64,000 bases of DNA. Origin: Nocardioides iriomotensis (GTDB taxonomy: Bacteria; Actinomycetota; Actinomycetes; Propionibacteriales; Nocardioidaceae). The stretch is from the NCBI RefSeq assembly GCF_004168035.1, contig NZ_SDPU01000034.1, positions 186,001 to 250,000 on the forward strand, given 5' to 3'. The position numbers and the translations under genes are program-made. The notes under the pieces were generated by a model that made no database searches, had not been told where the DNA came from, and was given only the letters and a program-made list of their open reading frames with translations. Below are positions 7,926-16,726 of the stretch, one piece after another (position 1 is the first letter of the stretch; every line of letters begins with the position of its first letter).

Positions 7926-8678
7926 ATGGCCCTCTTCACGTTTGCGCGTCGCCGGCCCGACGCCGACTCGGACGTCGTGGCCCGTGGGTTGCCCGAGCAC
8001 GTGCGGGAGTCGCTCCCGTTGCGGTTCGAGGCGGTGGGGGAGGCCTTGGCGTCCGGGGGGGACGTCGCAGCGGCCTGCCACGTGGTGGGTCGTGACGTGG
8101 CCCGAGACGGTGCCGCCCTGGGAGAGGCACTGTCCGGGCTGCGTACGACGTACACGCTCGTGCGCGGCTCCGACCCGGAGTTCTCCGCCACGGAGGCGCT
8201 GTCGGTGGCCTGGAGCGAGGCGACGCTGGAGTACCTGCACGACCTGTCGTGCGAGGACCCGCTGACCGGCCTGACCAGCCTGGCCCACGTCCGGACCCGG
8301 CTCGCCGAGGTCTTCCGCGACGCCGAGCTGACCGACGTACCCGTGAAGATCAGCCACGCGCTGGTCGTGGTCGAGGTGCGCGTGCGCGGTCGCGCGCTGC
8401 TCGACGAGCACCAGTTCACCCGAGCGCTTCGCCTCGTCCAGGTCGCCGAGGCGATGCGTTCGGTGTTCTCCGGCGGCGAGACGATCGGCCGTCTGGGCCT
8501 CAACCGCGCGGTGGCGGTGGTGGGCCGGCACATCGACCTCGGTACGTCGGTCAACCTGCTGCGCGACTTCCTCGGCGACCTCGACCTCGGCGACGCCGAC
8601 GTGCGGGTCTGGATCGAGGGCCTGCCCGGCACGCACGACTCCGCGACCCGGTTGCTCGACGAGCTCGCTCGCACCTGA
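7926..8678 (+). CDS. Degenerate GGDEF-like domain protein (250 aa)
   Basis: Residues 105-235 look like a diguanylate cyclase GGDEF fold: the N-terminal motif DPLTGL is intact (in CEDPLTGLTSLAHVRTRL). At the place where the active-site GGDEF loop should be, the sequence reads IGRLGLNRAVAVV, so the catalytic glycines and acids are gone. Cyclase activity is not expected; the domain may bind a nucleotide or a partner. The first 100 residues are a helical region without a family I recognise. The ATG at 7926 follows a strong GGAGGT ribosome-binding site. It is divergent from the sigma fusion gene and ends 7 bases before the convergent oxidoreductase. Confidence 0.75.
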   Translation: MALFTFARRRPDADSDVVARGLPEHVRESLPLRFEAVGEALASGGDVAAACHVVGRDVARDGAALGEALSGLRTTYTLVRGSDPEFSATEALSVAWSEATLEYLHDLSCEDPLTGLTSLAHVRTRLAEVFRDAELTDVPVKISHALVVVEVRVRGRALLDEHQFTRALRLVQVAEAMRSVFSGGETIGRLGLNRAVAVVGRHIDLGTSVNLLRDFLGDLDLGDADVRVWIEGLPGTHDSATRLLDELART

Positions 8679-8684
8679 CCAGCG

Positions 8685-9554
8685 CTACCGCAGCCGTTCG
8701 AGCACGGCCTGGAGGTCGTCGACGGCGGCGGACTCCTCTGGCGTGAGCTCGGCCAGCGACGTCCGGGACAGCCGGGCGTACACCGCGGCCATCCCCTCGA
8801 ACAGCTCCCCGCTGGCTCCAGCCGACGCCTGGGTCGCCGCTATCTGCTCCATCTCGGCCACGAACCGGCCGCTCTTGCTCGCCACGGTCGCGATCAGCCG
8901 TGCGGCGCGCTTCTCGGTCTCCGGGAACGTCTCGCGCAGGTCGTCCAGCACTGGTTGCAGCACGTCGTAGTGGTGCGCGGTCTGCAACGCCTGCGCCCAC
9001 AGCGCCGAGGTGCCCTTGTAGACCGACGCGGTGCACATCTTCACCGCGGATGCCACGCCCGGCATGTCGCCGACCACGCGGGCGCGCAGCCCGTCGGCGT
9101 CGAGCGCGAGCTCGGCGGCGCGGGCCCCGGACAGGTACAGCCGGGTCTCGCCGCCCGGGCGCGGCGGCGGGCCGCTGACCGCGCCGTCGACCAGGTCGAG
9201 CCCGGCGTCCGCGGCGCGCGCCGCCAGCCCCGCCACGGCCACCGGGGAGAGCGCGTTGAGGTCGGCCAGCAGCGGCCTGCTGCCGGTCCGCCGCGCCGCG
9301 GCGAGCAGGTCGTCGAGTACGGCGGACGCGGCGGCCGGTGGGCAGATGCTGACGACCACGTCCGCGGCCGCGACGACGGCGTCGAGATCGGGCAGGTCCG
9401 TGAGGCCCTCGGCGAGCCGCCGCGTGCGCTCGCTCCGGCCGCTCAGGCTGGTCACGGCGGTGGCGCCCGCCGACTGCCAGGCGCGGCCGAGCGCCGAGCC
9501 CATCGCGCCGGCGGACACGACGCCGATGGTGGGGCCGGTCGTGGGTGCTGTCAT
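8685..9554 (-). CDS. NAD(P)-binding 6-phosphogluconate dehydrogenase-like oxidoreductase (289 aa)
   Basis: An N-terminal Rossmann fold is shown by IGVVSAGAMGSALGRAW (residues 10-26). A helical C-terminal domain containing VASAVKMCTASVYKG resembles the DUF1932 domain found in phosphogluconate/hydroxyisobutyrate dehydrogenase relatives; the lysine in that segment is a likely catalytic residue. The substrate cannot be told from the sequence. A GGAGG sequence sits 6 bases before the ATG at 9554. It is divergent from the YedK-like gene and convergent with the GGDEF-like gene. Confidence 0.78.
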   Translation of the reverse strand: MTAPTTGPTIGVVSAGAMGSALGRAWQSAGATAVTSLSGRSERTRRLAEGLTDLPDLDAVVAAADVVVSICPPAAASAVLDDLLAAARRTGSRPLLADLNALSPVAVAGLAARAADAGLDLVDGAVSGPPPRPGGETRLYLSGARAAELALDADGLRARVVGDMPGVASAVKMCTASVYKGTSALWAQALQTAHHYDVLQPVLDDLRETFPETEKRAARLIATVASKSGRFVAEMEQIAATQASAGASGELFEGMAAVYARLSRTSLAELTPEESAAVDDLQAVLERLR

Positions 9555-9595
9555 GCCTCCGGATCCAACCACGCCGTACCGGGGGCGGGCCTGGC

Positions 9596-9601
9596 TACGC
9601 T
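9596..9601 (+). promoter_or_regulatory. -10 element of a leaderless YedK-family transcript
   Basis: TACGCT lies 7 bases before the ATG at 9609 with no Shine-Dalgarno. Confidence 0.55.
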
Positions 9602-9608
9602 GACGCAC

Positions 9609-10382
9609 ATGTGCGGTCGATACGCCTCGAGCCGGAAGCCCGAGGACCTCGTCGAGGAGTTCGAGATCGACAAGGTCGAGGTCAAGGAGACGCTCGCGCC
9701 CGACTTCAACGTCGCGCCGACCAAGCCGGTGTACGCCGTGCTCCAGCGACCCCCACGCGACGAGGAGGGCGGCGCCGACGCCGCGGAGCGGCAGCTGCGC
9801 ACGCTGTCGTGGGGGCTGGTGCCGTTCTGGGCCAAGGACCCGGCCATCGGCAACAAGATGATCAACGCCCGCATGGAGACCGTCCACGAGAAGCCGGCGT
9901 TCCGCCAGGCGTTCGCCAAGCGCCGCTGCCTGCTGCCCGCCGACGGCTACTACGAGTGGTACCCGACCGAACAGAGGACCAAGGCCGGCAAGCCGCTCAA
10001 GCAGCCGTTCTTCATCCACCCCGCCGACGGGTCGGTGATGGCGATGGCCGGCCTCTACGAGATCTGGCGCGACCCCACCCGCGACGACGACGACCCGCAG
10101 CGCTTCAAGTGGACCTGCACGGTGCTGACCACCTCCGCCGAGGACGCCGTCGGGCACATCCACGACCGGATGCCGCTGCTCGTCGAGCCCGAGCGGTACG
10201 CCGCCTGGCTCGACCCGACCAACAGTGCCGGGCCCGAGGACCTGCGCGACCTGCTCGTGCCGGCGGCGCCCGGGCGGCTGGAGGCCTACCCGGTCTCGAC
10301 CCAGGTCAACAACGTCCGGAACAACGGACCCGACCTGCTGGACCCGCTGCCTGCCGAGGACTCCGAGGGGGACGACGCGTGA
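9609..10382 (+). CDS. SOS response-associated peptidase / abasic-site DNA-protein crosslink enzyme (YedK/HMCES, 257 aa)
   Basis: The protein starts MCGRYA, where Cys2 becomes the N-terminal nucleophile that forms a thiazolidine link with abasic sites in single-stranded DNA. Other SRAP landmarks are present: FNVAPTKP, WGLVPFWAKD, NARMETV, the catalytic glutamate in GYYEWY and the histidine in VGHIHDRMPLL. The length matches the family. The downstream hydrolase gene overlaps it by four bases (GTGA), so the two are cotranscribed and probably translationally coupled. No LexA box is evident. Confidence 0.93.
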   Translation: MCGRYASSRKPEDLVEEFEIDKVEVKETLAPDFNVAPTKPVYAVLQRPPRDEEGGADAAERQLRTLSWGLVPFWAKDPAIGNKMINARMETVHEKPAFRQAFAKRRCLLPADGYYEWYPTEQRTKAGKPLKQPFFIHPADGSVMAMAGLYEIWRDPTRDDDDPQRFKWTCTVLTTSAEDAVGHIHDRMPLLVEPERYAAWLDPTNSAGPEDLRDLLVPAAPGRLEAYPVSTQVNNVRNNGPDLLDPLPAEDSEGDDA

Positions 10383-11029
10383 GCACCGAGGTCAGCTCCG
10401 TCGAGACCCCGCACGGTGAGGCGCGGCTGCACCGCGACCGCGCCCGGAAGCCGATCGCCACCCTCGTGCTCGGCCACGGCGCCGGCGGCGGGGTGGAGTC
10501 CCGCGACCTCGACGCGCTGGCGCGGATGCTCCCGCGTCAGGGCATCTCCGTGGTGCGCGTCGAGCAGCCGTGGCGAGTCGCCGGCAAGCGGCTCGCCGCG
10601 CGGCCCGAGGTGCTCGACGAGTGCTTCATCGCCGCGACCGACCGGCTCCGCGTTCGCACCCCGCTCGTCGTGGGCGGCCGCAGCGCCGGCGCCCGCTCGG
10701 CCGCGCGGACGGCCCGCACGATGGGCGCTGCCGCGTACCTCGCCTTGGCGTTCCCGCTGCACCCGCCCGGCCGCCCCGAGAAGTCCCGGCTCGACGAGCT
10801 CGAGGCGGTCGACGTACCCACCCTCGTGATCCAGGGCGAGCGCGACGCGTTCGGCACTCCCGAGGAGTTCCCGGAGCGGTTCGACATGGCCGTGGTCCCG
10901 GGCGCGGACCACGGCTTCAAGGTGCCCAAGCGGGGCGCGATCAGCCAGGAGGACGCCCTGCTGATCGTGGTCGAGGCGACGCTGGAGTGGGTGGTCCGCG
11001 AGGTCGTCGGGAATCAGGTCGACGCCTGA
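10379..11029 (+). CDS. Alpha/beta hydrolase of the KANL3/TEX30-like type (216 aa)
   Basis: A small alpha/beta hydrolase. LVLGHGAGGG near residue 30 forms the oxyanion region, GGRSAGAR near residue 100 carries the nucleophilic serine, the acid is probably the Asp in QGERDAFG, and the histidine lies in PGADHGFKVP. Substrate is unknown. The GTG start overlaps the stop of the YedK-type gene by four bases. The last 20 bases of the coding region contain the -35 of the SigR-type promoter of the next gene. Confidence 0.85.
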   Translation: MSTEVSSVETPHGEARLHRDRARKPIATLVLGHGAGGGVESRDLDALARMLPRQGISVVRVEQPWRVAGKRLAARPEVLDECFIAATDRLRVRTPLVVGGRSAGARSAARTARTMGAAAYLALAFPLHPPGRPEKSRLDELEAVDVPTLVIQGERDAFGTPEEFPERFDMAVVPGADHGFKVPKRGAISQEDALLIVVEATLEWVVREVVGNQVDA

Positions 11030-11036
11030 CGTGTTG
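11009..11036 (+). promoter_or_regulatory. SigR-type promoter upstream of sigR (GGGAAT-N18-GTTG)
   Basis: GGGAAT at 11009-11014 and GTTG from 11033 are separated by exactly 18 bases, matching the known SigR/SigH consensus. It implies autoregulation of sigR. The -35 lies inside the end of the hydrolase gene. Confidence 0.82.
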
Positions 11037-11186
11037 GACCGGGTGACCACCACCCGCACGTGCACGTGTCTCTACGCACCGAGGAGCCGTTCTTGCCTGG
11101 CACGCTGACCTGCCCACCCGGCGGACCCGACTGCGAGGAGCGTCACGCCCGTCGCGAGACGCCCCGGTCGTACCCGACCCTCCCGG

Positions 11187-11192
11187 TAGGCT
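11187..11192 (+). promoter_or_regulatory. Second sigR promoter -10 (TAGGCT), near-leaderless
   Basis: TAGGCT ends 8 bases before the ATG at 11201. It would give a constitutive, near-leaderless message for the short SigR form. Confidence 0.5.
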
Positions 11193-11200
11193 GGACGGCG

Positions 11201-11862
<662 letters not shown>

Positions 11863-11866
<4 letters not shown>

Positions 11867-12138
11867 GTTGTGGCAACCCCCACGACAAGGACTGTGTCGA
11901 GGTGCTCGACCGCGTCTTCGACTTCATCGACAACGAGCTGAAGAACGCCGACAAGGACGAGATCCAGCATCATCTCGACGAGTGCCTGCCGTGCCTGCAG
12001 AAGTACGACCTCGAGCGCACCGTCAAGGCGCTCGTCGCGCGCTCCTGCAGCGAGCACGCCCCCGAGACGCTGCGGGAGAAGGTGCTGATGCGGATCCGCA
12101 CCGTCCAGGTCGAGATCCACGAGACGCGCACCGAGTAG
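11863..12138 (+). CDS. rsrA: Mycothiol-system zinc anti-sigma factor RsrA (91 aa)
   Basis: RsrA binds SigR and releases it when its cysteines form a disulphide. The zinc-binding motif HHLDECLPC (HxxxCxxC) lies near residues 36-44, an upstream cysteine is in KDCVEVL (residue 11), and further cysteines are at the N-terminus (Cys3) and in ARSCSEHA. This is the normal redox-switch layout. The GTG start overlaps the sigR stop by four bases, so the two proteins are made in coupled amounts. A perfect hairpin follows 30 bases after the stop. Confidence 0.93.
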
Positions 12139-12168
12139 GACGCTCCAGCGCGAGACGCTGTGACACAC

Positions 12169-12203
12169 GAAGACCCCGTGCCCTGCTGGGCGACGGGGTC
12201 TTC
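12169..12203. terminator. Bidirectional intrinsic terminator between rsrA and bL37
   Basis: An 11-bp perfect stem (GAAGACCCCGT paired with ACGGGGTCTTC) closes a 13-base loop. It is placed to end both the sigR-rsrA message and the convergent short ribosomal-protein gene. Confidence 0.82.
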
Positions 12204-12242
12204 TGCTTCTGCGTGCGCGGTCCGCGCAAGAACGCCTACGAC

Positions 12243-12317
12243 TCAGGCGTTGGGGCGCTTACCGTGGTTGGCGCCCTTCTTCTTGCGGGCGCGGCGCTTG
12301 CGGCCGGTCTTACCCAT
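12243..12317 (-). CDS. 50S ribosomal protein bL37 (24 aa)
   Basis: A 24-residue, strongly basic protein beginning MGKTGRKRRARKKKG and ending ANHGKRPNA. It matches the pattern of the actinobacterial ribosomal protein bL37 seen in mycobacterial ribosome structures, whose members end in NHGKRPN-S/A. A perfect GAGGAGG ribosome-binding site stands 6 bases before the ATG at 12317. The gene is short enough to be missed by most gene finders. It is convergent with rsrA and separated from it by a shared terminator. Confidence 0.9.
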   Translation of the reverse strand: MGKTGRKRRARKKKGANHGKRPNA

Positions 12318-12426
12318 GGTGTCCTCCTCAACGCGGATGCGCCCCGACCGTGACGGTCAGGGCTCGCGCCCATTGTCGCACCGGTCCCCGTTCGGGCGGA
12401 AATCGGCCCCGCGGCAAGATGGCGGG

Positions 12427-12813
12427 ATGACCATCGCGACCGGGCAGTCGGCCACCCTCGAGCACACCGTCACCGACGACGACACCGCCCTGGCGCTGGG
12501 GTCGGGCGACCTGCCGGTCCTCGGCACCCCGCGCCTGCTCGCCTGGGCCGAGGCGGCCACCTGCGCGGCGATCGCTGCCGAGGTCGACGCCGGCTCGTCG
12601 AGCGTCGGCACCCGGGTGCAGCTCGAGCACGTCGCCGCCAGCCCGGTCGGGGCGACGGTCACGGTCACGGCGACGACGTCGTACGTGGACGGGCGGCTGG
12701 TCCGCTTCGAGGTCGTCGCCGAGCACGCGGTCGGCGAGACCACCAAGGTCGTCGGGCACGGCGAGGTGACCCGGGTGGTCGTCGACCGCGGGCGGTTCCT
12801 CGGCCGCCTCTAG
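12427..12813 (+). CDS. Hotdog-fold thioesterase, fluoroacetyl-CoA thioesterase (FlK)-like (128 aa)
   Basis: A single hotdog domain. The residues that form the FlK active site are present: Thr in VLGTPRLL, Glu in WAEAATC, and His in QLEHVAASPVG. The GTRVQLEHVAASPVG signature is typical of this clade, many members of which act on small acyl-CoAs; the substrate here is unknown. The start at 12427 is close to a CAAGAT -10-like sequence and has no Shine-Dalgarno. The stop overlaps the end of the convergent acetyltransferase gene by four bases. Confidence 0.85.
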   Translation: MTIATGQSATLEHTVTDDDTALALGSGDLPVLGTPRLLAWAEAATCAAIAAEVDAGSSSVGTRVQLEHVAASPVGATVTVTATTSYVDGRLVRFEVVAEHAVGETTKVVGHGEVTRVVVDRGRFLGRL

Positions 12814-13307
12814 AGATCCAGCCGGAACGCGATCAGCTCGACGTCCGGCAGCGGCGACCAGTCCAGGTCGGGGGTACGGCGGAAGCCGAGGCGGGCGTAG
12901 ACCCGGTGCGCCGCGACCTGGACGGGCAGGCTCGACAGCACGACGGCGGTGTGGCCGAGCTCGTGGGACCGCTCGATGCAGGCCGACACCAGCGCCTCCC
13001 CGACGCCGCGGCGACGGGCGGACGGCGCAACCCCGAGCATCCGGATCTCACCCTCGTCCTCGCGCGCGAGCTCGGTCCACGGCGACGGCGGCACGCAGTA
13101 GGTGACCGTCCCGACCGGGTGGTCCGGCGCCTCCGGGAGCATCGCGACGTACACCTCGGCCTCGGCGGCGCGGGCGGCGGCGTCGCGCAGCCGGTCGAGG
13201 TACGGGTCGTCCTCGACGAGGTACCCGTCGGCGTCGTACGCCTCGACGGTGAGCTCGCCCGCCCGGCCGAGCTCGTGCGGGTGGGCGGGGCGGACGAGGA
13301 TGCTCAT
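12810..13307 (-). CDS. GNAT family N-acetyltransferase (165 aa)
   Basis: The GNAT acetyl-CoA site is clear: IRMLGVAPSARRRGVGEALVSAC near residues 90-112, with the R-R-x-G-V-G pyrophosphate loop. The C-terminal AAHRVYARLGFRRT is the usual last strand and helix. The acceptor substrate is unknown. It follows the IlvG-like gene by 7 bases on the same strand and is probably cotranscribed with it. Confidence 0.88.
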   Translation of the reverse strand: MSILVRPAHPHELGRAGELTVEAYDADGYLVEDDPYLDRLRDAAARAAEAEVYVAMLPEAPDHPVGTVTYCVPPSPWTELAREDEGEIRMLGVAPSARRRGVGEALVSACIERSHELGHTAVVLSSLPVQVAAHRVYARLGFRRTPDLDWSPLPDVELIAFRLDL

Positions 13308-13314
13308 CGGCGCG

Positions 13315-15006
13315 TCAGACCCCGAACGTGTTGCGCGGGTACGCGGCCTCGACGTCGGTGATCACGTTGACGAGGTACGGCGTGCCGGCGGCGAAGGCGC
13401 GGTCGAGGGCCGGGCCGATCTGCTTCGGGTCCGTCACGGTCTCGCCCCCGCCGCCGAGCGCCTTGACGACCTCGTCGTAGCGGGTCTGCGGGGCGAGGTC
13501 CGCCGCGACGTCGTAGCCGTAGATCATCTGCATCGGCCCCTTCTCCAGGCCCCACGCGGAGTTGTTGCCGCAGACCATCACGACCGGCAGGTCGTGCCGG
13601 ACGAGCGTGTCGACGTCCATCAGCGACATGCCCGCCGCGCCGTCGCCGAGCAGCAGCACGACCTGCGCCGAGGGCCTGGCCAGGCGGGCGGCGATGGCCG
13701 AGCCGAGGCCGGCGCCGAGGCAGCCGTAGGGGCCGGGGTCGAGCCAGCCGCCGGGCCGCTTGGGCTCGACGTACTTGCCGGCGAACGACACGAAGTCTCC
13801 GCCGTCGCCGATCACGACGGAGTCGTCGGCCAGCCGCGGGACCAGCTCGCCGTAGATGCGGGCGGGGTGGATCGGGTCGGCCTCGGCGCCGAGCAGGCCG
13901 GCGTCGCGCTCGACGGCCGCGCGGACCCCGTCCTGAAGCTCCTCGACCCACGCCGTCCAGTCGGGCTTGCGCAGCTGCTGCTGGACGGCCGCGAGCAGGC
14001 CGTCGAGCGCGAGCGTGAGGTCGCCGGCCACCGACGCGGCGAGGTCGGCGTGGCCGGACACCTGGGCGGGGGAGTCGGCGACGTGCACGACGCGCGCCGG
14101 CGTCGCGCCGTCCTTGCCGCCGAAGACGCCGTACCCGAGCCGGAAGTCGAGCGGCGTGCCGACCACGACCACGAGGTCGCTCGTGCCGAGCGCCGTGCCG
14201 CGGGCCTTGGTGACGAGCAGCGGGTGCCCGCCGGGTACCACGCCGCGGCCCATGCCGTTGGTGACCGCCGGCAGCCCGAGGGTCTCGACGATCCGGAGCG
14301 CGGCCTCCTCGGCCCCGTCGGCCCACACGTCGGTCCCGAGCACGAGGACGGGGCGGCGGGCCTCGGCGAGCAGCGCGCCGACCTCGGAGAGCGCGTCGGG
14401 GTCGGGCTCGACCCGGCGCCGCGCGTCCACCTCCGGGGTCTCGGCGGCCGTCTTGTCGAAGAACTGGTCCATCGGCACGTCGAGGAACGCCGGGCCGCGG
14501 TGCGGGGCGGCGGCGAGCGTGAACGCGTCGTGCAGCGCGGTCGGGATCGCCTCGACGGTGTGGACGGTGCGCGACGACTTGGTCACCGGTGCGAGCAGCG
14601 GCGGGTGGTCGAGCTCCTGGAGGCTGCCCATGCCCCAGCGGTTGGCCGGTGCACGGCCGCCGACGACGACCAGCGGGGAGCCGCTGAACTGCGCCTGGGT
14701 GATCGCGCTGACACCGTTGGTGACGCCCGGGCCGGCGGTCAGCACCGCGAGGCCGGGGACCCGGGTGAGCTTGCCCATCGCCTCGGCCGCGAACACGGCG
14801 GTCTGCTCGTGCCGGACGTCGAGGATCCGCATCGGCGGATCGGCCCTGACCGCGCCGTCGTACATCGGGAACACGTGCGCGCCGGACAGCGTGAACATGG
14901 TGTCCACGCCGTGGGCGGCGGCCACCGCGACGGCGTGCTCGCCGCCGTGCGCCTCCGGAACCGCGTCGGTCTGCTCGTCCGCCTCGGTGGCTGTGATCTC
15001 GCTCAT
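13315..15006 (-). CDS. Acetolactate synthase-like ThDP enzyme, IlvG type (563 aa)
   Basis: A thiamin-diphosphate enzyme of the acetohydroxyacid synthase family. The catalytic glutamate is in RHEQTAVFAAEAM, followed by LTAGPGVTNGVSA. The ThDP/Mg motif is GDGAAGMSLMDVDTLVRHDLP...NN with the usual spacing. It closely follows the pattern of mycobacterial IlvG (shared GGRAPANRWGMGSLQE segment), whose role in branched-chain synthesis is uncertain. No regulatory subunit gene is adjacent, so a different carboligase or decarboxylase role is possible. The ATG is preceded at 7 bases by TAGCCT, which is itself one arm of a strong hairpin. Confidence 0.85.
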   Translation of the reverse strand: MSEITATEADEQTDAVPEAHGGEHAVAVAAAHGVDTMFTLSGAHVFPMYDGAVRADPPMRILDVRHEQTAVFAAEAMGKLTRVPGLAVLTAGPGVTNGVSAITQAQFSGSPLVVVGGRAPANRWGMGSLQELDHPPLLAPVTKSSRTVHTVEAIPTALHDAFTLAAAPHRGPAFLDVPMDQFFDKTAAETPEVDARRRVEPDPDALSEVGALLAEARRPVLVLGTDVWADGAEEAALRIVETLGLPAVTNGMGRGVVPGGHPLLVTKARGTALGTSDLVVVVGTPLDFRLGYGVFGGKDGATPARVVHVADSPAQVSGHADLAASVAGDLTLALDGLLAAVQQQLRKPDWTAWVEELQDGVRAAVERDAGLLGAEADPIHPARIYGELVPRLADDSVVIGDGGDFVSFAGKYVEPKRPGGWLDPGPYGCLGAGLGSAIAARLARPSAQVVLLLGDGAAGMSLMDVDTLVRHDLPVVMVCGNNSAWGLEKGPMQMIYGYDVAADLAPQTRYDEVVKALGGGGETVTDPKQIGPALDRAFAAGTPYLVNVITDVEAAYPRNTFGV

Positions 15007-15040
15007 GGCGGGCAGGCTACCGGGTAGTAGCCTGCCCGCC
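15007..15040. terminator. 14-bp hairpin that also carries the ilvG-like -10
   Basis: A perfect 14-bp stem (GGCGGGCAGGCTAC with its complement) encloses a 6-base loop and touches the start codon of the IlvG-like gene. It can end the symporter message. Its arm includes TAGCCT on the minus strand, 7 bases before the ATG. Confidence 0.72.
15014..15019 (-). promoter_or_regulatory. -10 element of a leaderless IlvG-like transcript
   Basis: TAGCCT on the minus strand, 7 bases before the ATG at 15006, lies within the hairpin at 15007-15040. Confidence 0.5.
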
Positions 15041-15067
15041 GCGAGGGGAGCCCCGCCCGTGGTGGTG

Positions 15068-16726
15068 CTAGCGCGTGGGCGTGTCGGTCGACAGCTCGTC
15101 GACGTCGAGGTCCTCGACCCCTTCGTCGCCGGCGTCGGCCTTGTAGTCCTCCGGCACGGTGTGGTCCTGGCCGGCCGGGACCTTGAGCGCCCGGAACGCC
15201 AGCGTGAGCACGACCGCCACCAGCAGGTTGATCACGAACGCCGTCAGCGCGATGTAGCCCTTGACGTCCTCGGTGAAGGGCACGACCGCGAGCGAGCCGC
15301 CGAAGTGGCTGCCGGGGTCGCCGGGCACCTCGACGAGGTAGGCGGTCCAGGTGCCGTAGGCCATGCCGACCGCCCAGCCGGCGAGCAGCGCGTAGCGGTG
15401 GAACCACCGGGTGTAGAGCCCGAACACGATCGCCGGGAACGTCTGCAGGATCCAGACGCCACCGAGCAGCTGCAGGTTGATCGCGAAGTCGCTCGGCAGG
15501 CCGAGCACGAAGAACAGCGCACCGAACTTGACGACCAGCGAGATCAGCTTGCTCTGCTTCGCCTCCTGCGCAGGGGTGGCCTCGGTGTTGAGGTAGGCCT
15601 TGTAGATGTTGCGCGTCCAGAGGTTCGCGGCCGCGATCGACATGATCGCCGCGGGCACGAGTGCTCCGATGCCGATCGCCGCGAAGGCGACGCCCGCGAA
15701 CCAGGGCGGGAACATCTCCCGCAGCAGCTCCGGCACCGCCATCTGGGCGTTGTCGACCTGGATGCCGGCCGCCACGGCCATGAAGCCCAGCAGGGCGAGC
15801 AGGCCGAGCAGGAAGGAGTACGCCGGCAGCAGGGCCGCGTTGCGCCGGATCACGTTGCGGCTCGCCGAGGCGAGCACGCCGGTGAGCGAGTGCGGGTACA
15901 TGAACAGTGCGAGCGCCGACCCGAGGGCGAGCGACGCGTAGGCCCAGTGCAGCGCCTCGACCGGCACCAGCCCCTTCGGCGACGCCGCACCGGCGGCGAT
16001 CGCGTCGGCGTTGTCGGCGTTGAACGAGTTGAAGGAGTCCCTCGCGCTGCCGAAGATCACGTCCCAGCCGCCGAGCTGGATCGGGATGTAGATGACGGCC
16101 ACGATGATCACGATGTAGATCAGCGTGTCCTTGACGAACGCGATCAGGGCGGGTGCGCGCAGGCCGGAGGAGTAGGTGTAGGCCGCCAGCACCGCGAAGG
16201 CGATGAACAGCGGGATGTCCTTGGCCAGCCACGAGTCGCCCTGCCCGCCGATGCCCATGACCTCCAGCACGACCTGGATGCCGACGAGCTGCAGCGCGAT
16301 GTAGGGCATCGTCGCGAGGATGCCGGTGATCGCGACCGCGAGCGCGAGCGGCTTGGAGTCGAACCGGCCGCGGATGAAGTCGGCCGGAGTGACGTAGCCG
16401 TGCCGGTGCGAGACCGACCAGAGCCGCGGCAGGAACACGAAGATGATCGGGTAGAGCACGATCGTGTAGGGCACCGCGAAGAAGCCGACCATGTTGCCGG
16501 CGTACAGCAGCGCGGGCACCGCGACGAAGGTGTAGGCGGTGTAGATGTCGCCGCCGATCAGGAACCACGTGACGAACGTGCCGAAGCCACGGCCGCCCAG
16601 GCCCCACTCGTCGAGGTTGTCCAGGGCGCTGGCGCGACGCCACCGGGAGGCCAGGAAGCCCATGACGGTGACGAGCAGGAAGAAGAACAGGAAGATCGAC
16701 AGCTCGACCCAGTTGATGTCGTTCAC
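15068..16726 (-). CDS. Sodium:solute symporter, monocarboxylate type (552 aa)
   Basis: A secondary transporter of the SSS family with about 13 membrane spans. The N-terminus (helix, then WGLGGRGFGTFVTWFLIGGDIYTAYTF) and the YVTPADFIRGRF segment are typical of the acetate/propionate/pyruvate permeases (ActP/MctC group). The preferred substrate is inferred only. Sequence runs to a soluble acidic tail (DAGDEGVEDLDVDELSTDTP). The GTG start overlaps the stop of the DUF3311 gene by four bases, an arrangement common for this transporter type. Confidence 0.9.
   Translation of the reverse strand: MNDINWVELSIFLFFFLLVTVMGFLASRWRRASALDNLDEWGLGGRGFGTFVTWFLIGGDIYTAYTFVAVPALLYAGNMVGFFAVPYTIVLYPIIFVFLPRLWSVSHRHGYVTPADFIRGRFDSKPLALAVAITGILATMPYIALQLVGIQVVLEVMGIGGQGDSWLAKDIPLFIAFAVLAAYTYSSGLRAPALIAFVKDTLIYIVIIVAVIYIPIQLGGWDVIFGSARDSFNSFNADNADAIAAGAASPKGLVPVEALHWAYASLALGSALALFMYPHSLTGVLASASRNVIRRNAALLPAYSFLLGLLALLGFMAVAAGIQVDNAQMAVPELLREMFPPWFAGVAFAAIGIGALVPAAIMSIAAANLWTRNIYKAYLNTEATPAQEAKQSKLISLVVKFGALFFVLGLPSDFAINLQLLGGVWILQTFPAIVFGLYTRWFHRYALLAGWAVGMAYGTWTAYLVEVPGDPGSHFGGSLAVVPFTEDVKGYIALTAFVINLLVAVVLTLAFRALKVPAGQDHTVPEDYKADAGDEGVEDLDVDELSTDTPTR

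Noticed and set aside
7735-7926. A 63-codon frame ending in a TGATG overlap with the GGDEF-like gene
   Set aside because: The overlap is suggestive, but the sequence is Arg/Pro-rich with no family, spans the ECF-like promoter and A-rich patch, and the next gene has its own strong ribosome-binding site.
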